Source: Pseudoflavonifractor sp964504285
Lineage (GTDB): Bacteria > Bacillota > Clostridia > Oscillospirales > Oscillospiraceae
Reading direction: 5' to 3'
Length of the DNA stretch: 19,173 nucleotides
Assembly: GCA_964504285.1 (NCBI GenBank)
Contig: CAZDDZ010000053.1
Location: forward strand, 1-19,173
Below are positions 16,182-19,173 of the stretch, piece by piece (positions within the stretch are counted from its first letter, which is position 1; every line of letters starts with the position of its first letter). A program made the translations under genes and the position numbers. A model generated the notes under the pieces. It was not told the origin of the DNA. It ran no database searches and was given only the letters and a program-made list of their open reading frames with translations.

Positions 16182-17933
16182 TTACTCCGCATAGGCTGCG
16201 GCATTTACACCCGCAATTTTGCCGAACACCAGGTTGGTGGCGGCGGGGTTGGCACCCCAGGTGCCTACGCTGGCGCACTCACCGGCAGCATACAGGCCGG
16301 GAATGGCCTCACCGGCTGCATTGACCACGCGGGTATCCACGCCGGTAGCAACACCGCCGAAGGTGCCCTGCACGCGGCAGGTCATCTTACAGGCGTAATA
16401 GGGACCCTCGTCAAAGGACATGTTAACCATACCACGGCCAAACTCCTCATCCTTGCCGTTGGCCACATAGCCTTGGTAGGTCTGAATGGTTTGCTCCAGG
16501 CCTGCCTTGTCCACGCCAATCTTATCAGCTAATTCCGCGATGGTGGGTGCGCTTTCAAAAAGACCCAACTCCATATACTCACGCACATCCTGCATAGCAT
16601 TTACCGTGGAGCTGTCCATAATAGCCCATCCGGAGCCGCCCTGCTCCACGACCTTCATGCCGACGCCGTAGCCGCCCTGGTCGTTTACAAAGCGCTTGCC
16701 GTCCTGGTTAACAAAGATAGCGCCGGTGTTAAAGAGACTGCCCATGTAATAATAATAACCGTTGGGCTGGGTATGGTAGGTGAAGTTTACTCGAATGTAG
16801 TCCATGTTTTCCAGGGCCGCGCCTGCCGCAGCAGCCATATTCTGTCCGTCACCTGTGGCACCCACGGTGCAGGCGGACTGGTAGCCCTTCAGGCTGGGCA
16901 CCTGCTCAGCCACCATGGCATTATTGGCGCCGAAGCCGCCGGTGGCCAGGACCACGCTTTTGGCGCTAATGGTGTACTCCCCGGCAGAATTTTTCACCTT
17001 TACACCTACAACTGCGCCGTTCTCGGTTACAAGTTCTGTGGCAGCATTGTTTAGCCGCACATCCACACCCTGCTTCTCGCACTCGGCATTCAGGGCGGCC
17101 ACAACTACCAGACCCAGCTTGCCGGCCTCGCGGGAGGAGGTAACCGTAGCGCCGTTGTTGGTAACGGTGAGCATAGCACCGATGCTTCTGAGCCAATCGG
17201 CCTGAACACCGTTCTCCTTGGCCAAAATTTCAAACGCCTCAGGCTTGCCGTTGGGGTTTGACTTAATGTAATTTTCAAGCACTTGCTCAGAGGTCAGAGT
17301 TGTGCCAACTCCCTTGTGTGTTATGGTCTGATTGCCGCCCAGACTTTCTACTGTGTAGTTGGAGGTGCCGCCTACACAGCCCAGCTTTTCAAGCAGAATG
17401 ACCTTTTTGCCTGCCTCGGCGGCATTGATGGCGGCGGTAAGTCCCGCACCGCCTGCGCCCACAACGACCACATCGGCCTGCTCGTCCTGTGCCACTGCGT
17501 CGGACGCAATTTCGGCGTTAAATTCAGCCGGATCGCCGCCCGCCTGCTTAATGGCGTCACGCACGGCGCTGAGGAATGCCATGCTGGAAATGGTTGCGCC
17601 CGTGACATTGTCCACGGACAGACTCTGGTGCTCCACAATAAGACTGGGGTAGGTCTCTACGGGTACCTCACCCACGTTGTAGGTTTCATGCTGGGTGACT
17701 ACCTGAATATCGTCGATGCTGTCGGTTCCAACGGTCACCTTCAGGACAATGGCGCCGTTGCGGCCATCACCGATACCGACATATGTGCCGGGTGTCATGC
17801 CGGTCTGGGCAGGTGTGCTCTCCTGGGGGGGAGTTGTGGGTTTGGGTGTGCTGGCCGCAGGTGTGCAGGCCGCCAAAGAGGCCGTCATACCCAGGGCAAG
17901 AAGCAGGGCGGTAAGTTTTCCGGTTTTCTTCAT
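16182..17933 (-). CDS. Secreted lipoprotein flavin reductase (FMN-binding plus FAD_binding_2), fumarate-reductase-like
   Basis: The 583-residue product begins with a lipoprotein signal (MKKTGKLTALLLALGMTA, then SLAAC with Cys23) and a Pro/Thr-rich linker, so it should be tethered outside the membrane. Residues about 45-130 form an FMN-binding domain with DNVTGATISS; the TGAT motif (Thr114) is the kind of site flavinylated by ApbE. Residues about 150-583 are an FAD_binding_2 reductase: VVVVGAGGAGLTAAINAAEAG (155-175, written here as the dinucleotide-binding fold), VLATGGFGANN and a C-terminal FAD-contact region GLYAAGECAS…NPAATNLVFGK. Relatives reduce fumarate, urocanate or other small organic acceptors with electrons passed from membrane flavoproteins. 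The substrate cannot be read from the sequence. Start: ATG at 17931-17933 with AGGAGG 7 nt upstream. It is divergent from a MerR-type regulator that probably controls it. Confidence 0.88.
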   Translation of the reverse strand: MKKTGKLTALLLALGMTASLAACTPAASTPKPTTPPQESTPAQTGMTPGTYVGIGDGRNGAIVLKVTVGTDSIDDIQVVTQHETYNVGEVPVETYPSLIVEHQSLSVDNVTGATISSMAFLSAVRDAIKQAGGDPAEFNAEIASDAVAQDEQADVVVVGAGGAGLTAAINAAEAGKKVILLEKLGCVGGTSNYTVESLGGNQTITHKGVGTTLTSEQVLENYIKSNPNGKPEAFEILAKENGVQADWLRSIGAMLTVTNNGATVTSSREAGKLGLVVVAALNAECEKQGVDVRLNNAATELVTENGAVVGVKVKNSAGEYTISAKSVVLATGGFGANNAMVAEQVPSLKGYQSACTVGATGDGQNMAAAAGAALENMDYIRVNFTYHTQPNGYYYYMGSLFNTGAIFVNQDGKRFVNDQGGYGVGMKVVEQGGSGWAIMDSSTVNAMQDVREYMELGLFESAPTIAELADKIGVDKAGLEQTIQTYQGYVANGKDEEFGRGMVNMSFDEGPYYACKMTCRVQGTFGGVATGVDTRVVNAAGEAIPGLYAAGECASVGTWGANPAATNLVFGKIAGVNAAAYAE

Positions 17934-17962
17934 GTTCTTTCCTCCTCATTTTGCCGGTTTCT

Positions 17963-18038
17963 TAGAGTCTTTTTGAAAAGTCCGTGCATCTGTCTTTTCA
18001 CCCAAAGACGGACACAGCGACCTTTCAAAAACAATCTA
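17963..18038. repeat. 76-bp imperfect palindrome in the reductase leader
   Basis: Nested inverted matches share one centre (18000.5): TAGAGTC/CAATCTA at the ends (17963 and 18038), TTTTTGAAA (17970-17978) with TTTCAAAAA (18023-18031), and GTCTTT (17992-17997) with AAAGAC (18004-18009). It would fold into a long hairpin in the reductase mRNA leader. It could be a regulator site, an attenuator-like structure or a decayed MITE-like repeat with TA ends. Confidence 0.5.
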
Positions 18039-18050
18039 GAAAAAGCATGC

Positions 18051-18079
18051 TTTACATTCAACTGCTTTCCCCATATAAT
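18051..18079 (+). promoter_or_regulatory. Promoter of the MerR-type regulator gene
   Basis: TTTACA (18051-18056) and TATAAT (18074-18079) are separated by exactly 17 bp, a near-consensus sigma-A promoter. Transcription would start near 18086, about 70 nt before the regulator ATG. The 17-bp spacing is that of an ordinary promoter, not the stretched 19-20 bp typical of MerR-activated ones. Confidence 0.7.
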
Positions 18080-18083
18080 TTCT

Positions 18084-18112
18084 GTTAGACCGGCTTTTAT
18101 CCCGAGTGTAAA
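18084..18112 (-). promoter_or_regulatory. Candidate promoter of the reductase gene
   Basis: On the minus strand TTTACA (18107-18112) is followed after 17 bp by TCTAAC (18084-18089), 5/6 and 4/6 matches to consensus. It would start near 18077, overlapping the regulator's -10 box, and give a leader of about 145 nt that includes the 76-nt palindrome. Overlap of the two promoters would allow one regulator to control both genes. Confidence 0.35.
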
Positions 18113-18155
18113 CCCTGCGGTTGCCACATGGTCAATACCTGAGAGGAAAATTGTT

Positions 18156-18962
18156 ATGAATTTCACGATAGGCCAGCTTTCCTCCGCTTTAGGCGTCAGC
18201 CCGGAAACCATACGGCACTACCGGGAGGTGGGCCTATTGCGCCCGGAGGCCCGGGAAAACGGCTACTTTTCCTATGACGTAAACGACGCGCTTCAGATCC
18301 TCCTTGTACGGGAATTTCGCAGTCAGGAGAAGGCGCTTCCTTCAATTAAGGAGACCCTTGAGGCGGGCTCTATGGCGGGCTACTGCCACGATTTAGCCCG
18401 ACGGGAGGAACGGCTGCAGGAGAATATTGCCCATCTGGAACTCTCTCTGGCACGCCTGCGGGAGACACGGGTGTATGCCAGTTGTGGAGTGCGTATTCTC
18501 AATCGTGTGGAGGAATTTGACGGACCGGCTACCTGGGCCGTTCCTGCCCTGGACTCAAACGGACTCGACCAAAACTCTCGTCTTAATGCCTGGGTGACCC
18601 GTTTCCCCTTTACCTATGTCTCTGCAACAATTGCATTGGAGCAGCTTAATTCTCACACGGGGGACGAGCCGTATCACATCTTCGTTGGGGCAGGTGCGCT
18701 GGAAAAATACGTTCATCACTTTCGTCTTCCGTTATCCGACCAGGCATTTTTTCAACCTGGAGGTCATTTTATTCGCACCTGCGTCCCTGTGCGGGATGTT
18801 CTTTCCATATCACCTAAGGAACTTGCGCCCCTCCTTGAATATGCGAGGAAGCACCACTATCGCTTTGCCAGCTGCACCGGGGGACGGCTCCTTTTTGTAG
18901 AGCAGGCTGCCTCGGCCCCGCTTTACTACATGCTCATATGGGTGCGGGTAGATCCGGCGTAG
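18156..18962 (+). CDS. MerR-family transcriptional regulator
   Basis: The 268-residue product starts with a MerR winged helix-turn-helix (FTIGQLSSALGVSPETIRHY, REVGLLRPEARENGYFSYD, residues 3-45). A dimerisation coiled coil follows (about 75-115: CHDLARREERLQENIAHLEL). The C-terminal region of about 150 residues resembles the ligand-binding half of MerR proteins of the BmrR/GyrI kind; I cannot name the ligand. The frame is open far upstream through the antisense of the reductase gene, but ATG at 18156 is chosen because the HTH begins two residues later and GAGAGG lies 9 nt upstream. Its position, divergent from the lipoprotein reductase and sharing a 222-bp control region, suggests that it senses a substrate or stress and regulates that gene and itself. 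Confidence 0.87.
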   Translation: MNFTIGQLSSALGVSPETIRHYREVGLLRPEARENGYFSYDVNDALQILLVREFRSQEKALPSIKETLEAGSMAGYCHDLARREERLQENIAHLELSLARLRETRVYASCGVRILNRVEEFDGPATWAVPALDSNGLDQNSRLNAWVTRFPFTYVSATIALEQLNSHTGDEPYHIFVGAGALEKYVHHFRLPLSDQAFFQPGGHFIRTCVPVRDVLSISPKELAPLLEYARKHHYRFASCTGGRLLFVEQAASAPLYYMLIWVRVDPA

Positions 18963-19018
18963 ACGGCAGCACTGATTTTATCCCCCGCATTTATGCACAG
19001 ACGCGGCAGTCCGCCGAA

Positions 19019-19073
19019 AAAGTCCACAAGGACTTTATTAACAAGAACGCCCAGCCGAATGGCTGGGCGTTCT
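19019..19073 (+). terminator. Two hairpins after the MerR gene
   Basis: AAAGTCC-N4-GGACTTT (about 19018-19035) is followed by AGAACGCCCAGCC (19044-19056), GAAT and GGCTGGGCGTTCT (19061-19073), a perfect 13-bp stem. The T-run after the second stem is weak (TCTGCTTG), but the position after the stop supports termination. Confidence 0.65.
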
Positions 19074-19142
19074 GCTTGCGAAAACGGCAATTTTTAAAAT
19101 AGAAGTCAAAAGATTGCAGCTTTTGAGCGGGGGGATAGTGTG

Positions 19143-19167
19143 AAAGGGGGGCGGAGCCCCCGCTTTC
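19143..19167. repeat. GC-rich hairpin at the window edge
   Basis: GGGGGC-GGA-GCCCCC (19147-19161) with outer AAAG/CTTT pairing forms a stable hairpin just before the window ends. It may be a terminator for a leftward gene beyond the edge or part of a dispersed repeat. No gene is visible between 19074 and 19173. Confidence 0.4.
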
Positions 19168-19173
19168 GCGTGC

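Noticed and set aside
17283..18155. An N-terminal extension of the MerR protein
   Set aside because: The frame is open upstream only because it is antisense to the reductase gene. The MerR helix-turn-helix begins right after the ATG at 18156, which has a ribosome binding site and an upstream promoter.
1..19173. CRISPR arrays, tRNA or rRNA genes
   Set aside because: No regularly spaced direct repeats, cloverleaf-like sequences or rRNA segments were seen on either strand. The element's target is a protein gene, not a tRNA.

Overview
The window looks like an anaerobic, SLH-bearing Firmicute of the class Clostridia, probably an Oscillospirales-type gut bacterium. The reasons are a short-type FeoB, a stand-alone RsmH with an N-terminal extension, a secreted FMN/FAD lipoprotein reductase, several large serine recombinases (LSRs) and an S-layer-homology (SLH) protein. 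This placement is inference from gene content; no rRNA or other taxonomic marker is present.

Left flank (1-2760). The window opens in the 3' end of one LSR (1-258, with a terminator hairpin). It is followed directly by a second LSR (about 281-1540) that has lost its N-terminal catalytic domain. Both are remnants of older mobile elements. A bidirectional terminator then separates them from an intact, leftward rsmH-like 16S rRNA methyltransferase gene (1586-2635).

Central region (2785-16088). This is the main result. A feoB gene (ferrous iron transporter) is split in two. Its Gate-domain segment ends at about 2964 in ...NGRFP, and the protein resumes at about 15354 in FPTLIA... and runs to 16088. 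The 12,391 bp between them is a compact element. It holds a small leftward ORF next to the left junction, a giant rightward gene for a 3,202-residue secreted SLH-anchored surface protein (3705-13313), a 21-bp-stem terminator, and a 539-residue LSR (13672-15291) ending about 60 bp before the right junction. Joining the two element ends gives a 48-bp dyad (two 21-nt arms, 17 of 21 positions matching) centred on a TT dinucleotide. Joining the two chromosomal ends across the same TT puts feoB back in frame. These two independent checks identify the element ends as attL and attR of an LSR-mobilised element whose only large cargo is one cell-surface protein. Two different full-length palindromic, MITE-like repeats with TA ends (163 bp and 113 bp) flank the giant gene inside the element. 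The feoB copy is also 5'-truncated, without its G domain, and seems frameshifted, so excision alone would not restore a working transporter.

Right flank (16089-19173). A shared terminator is followed by a leftward lipoprotein reductase gene (16182-17933). Its product has an FMN-binding domain with a flavinylation motif and an FAD_binding_2 domain, as in extracellular anaerobic respiratory reductases. It is divergent from a MerR-family regulator gene (18156-18962). The 222-bp intergenic region holds a good promoter for the regulator, a candidate overlapping promoter for the reductase and a 76-bp imperfect palindrome. The window ends in terminator-like hairpins.
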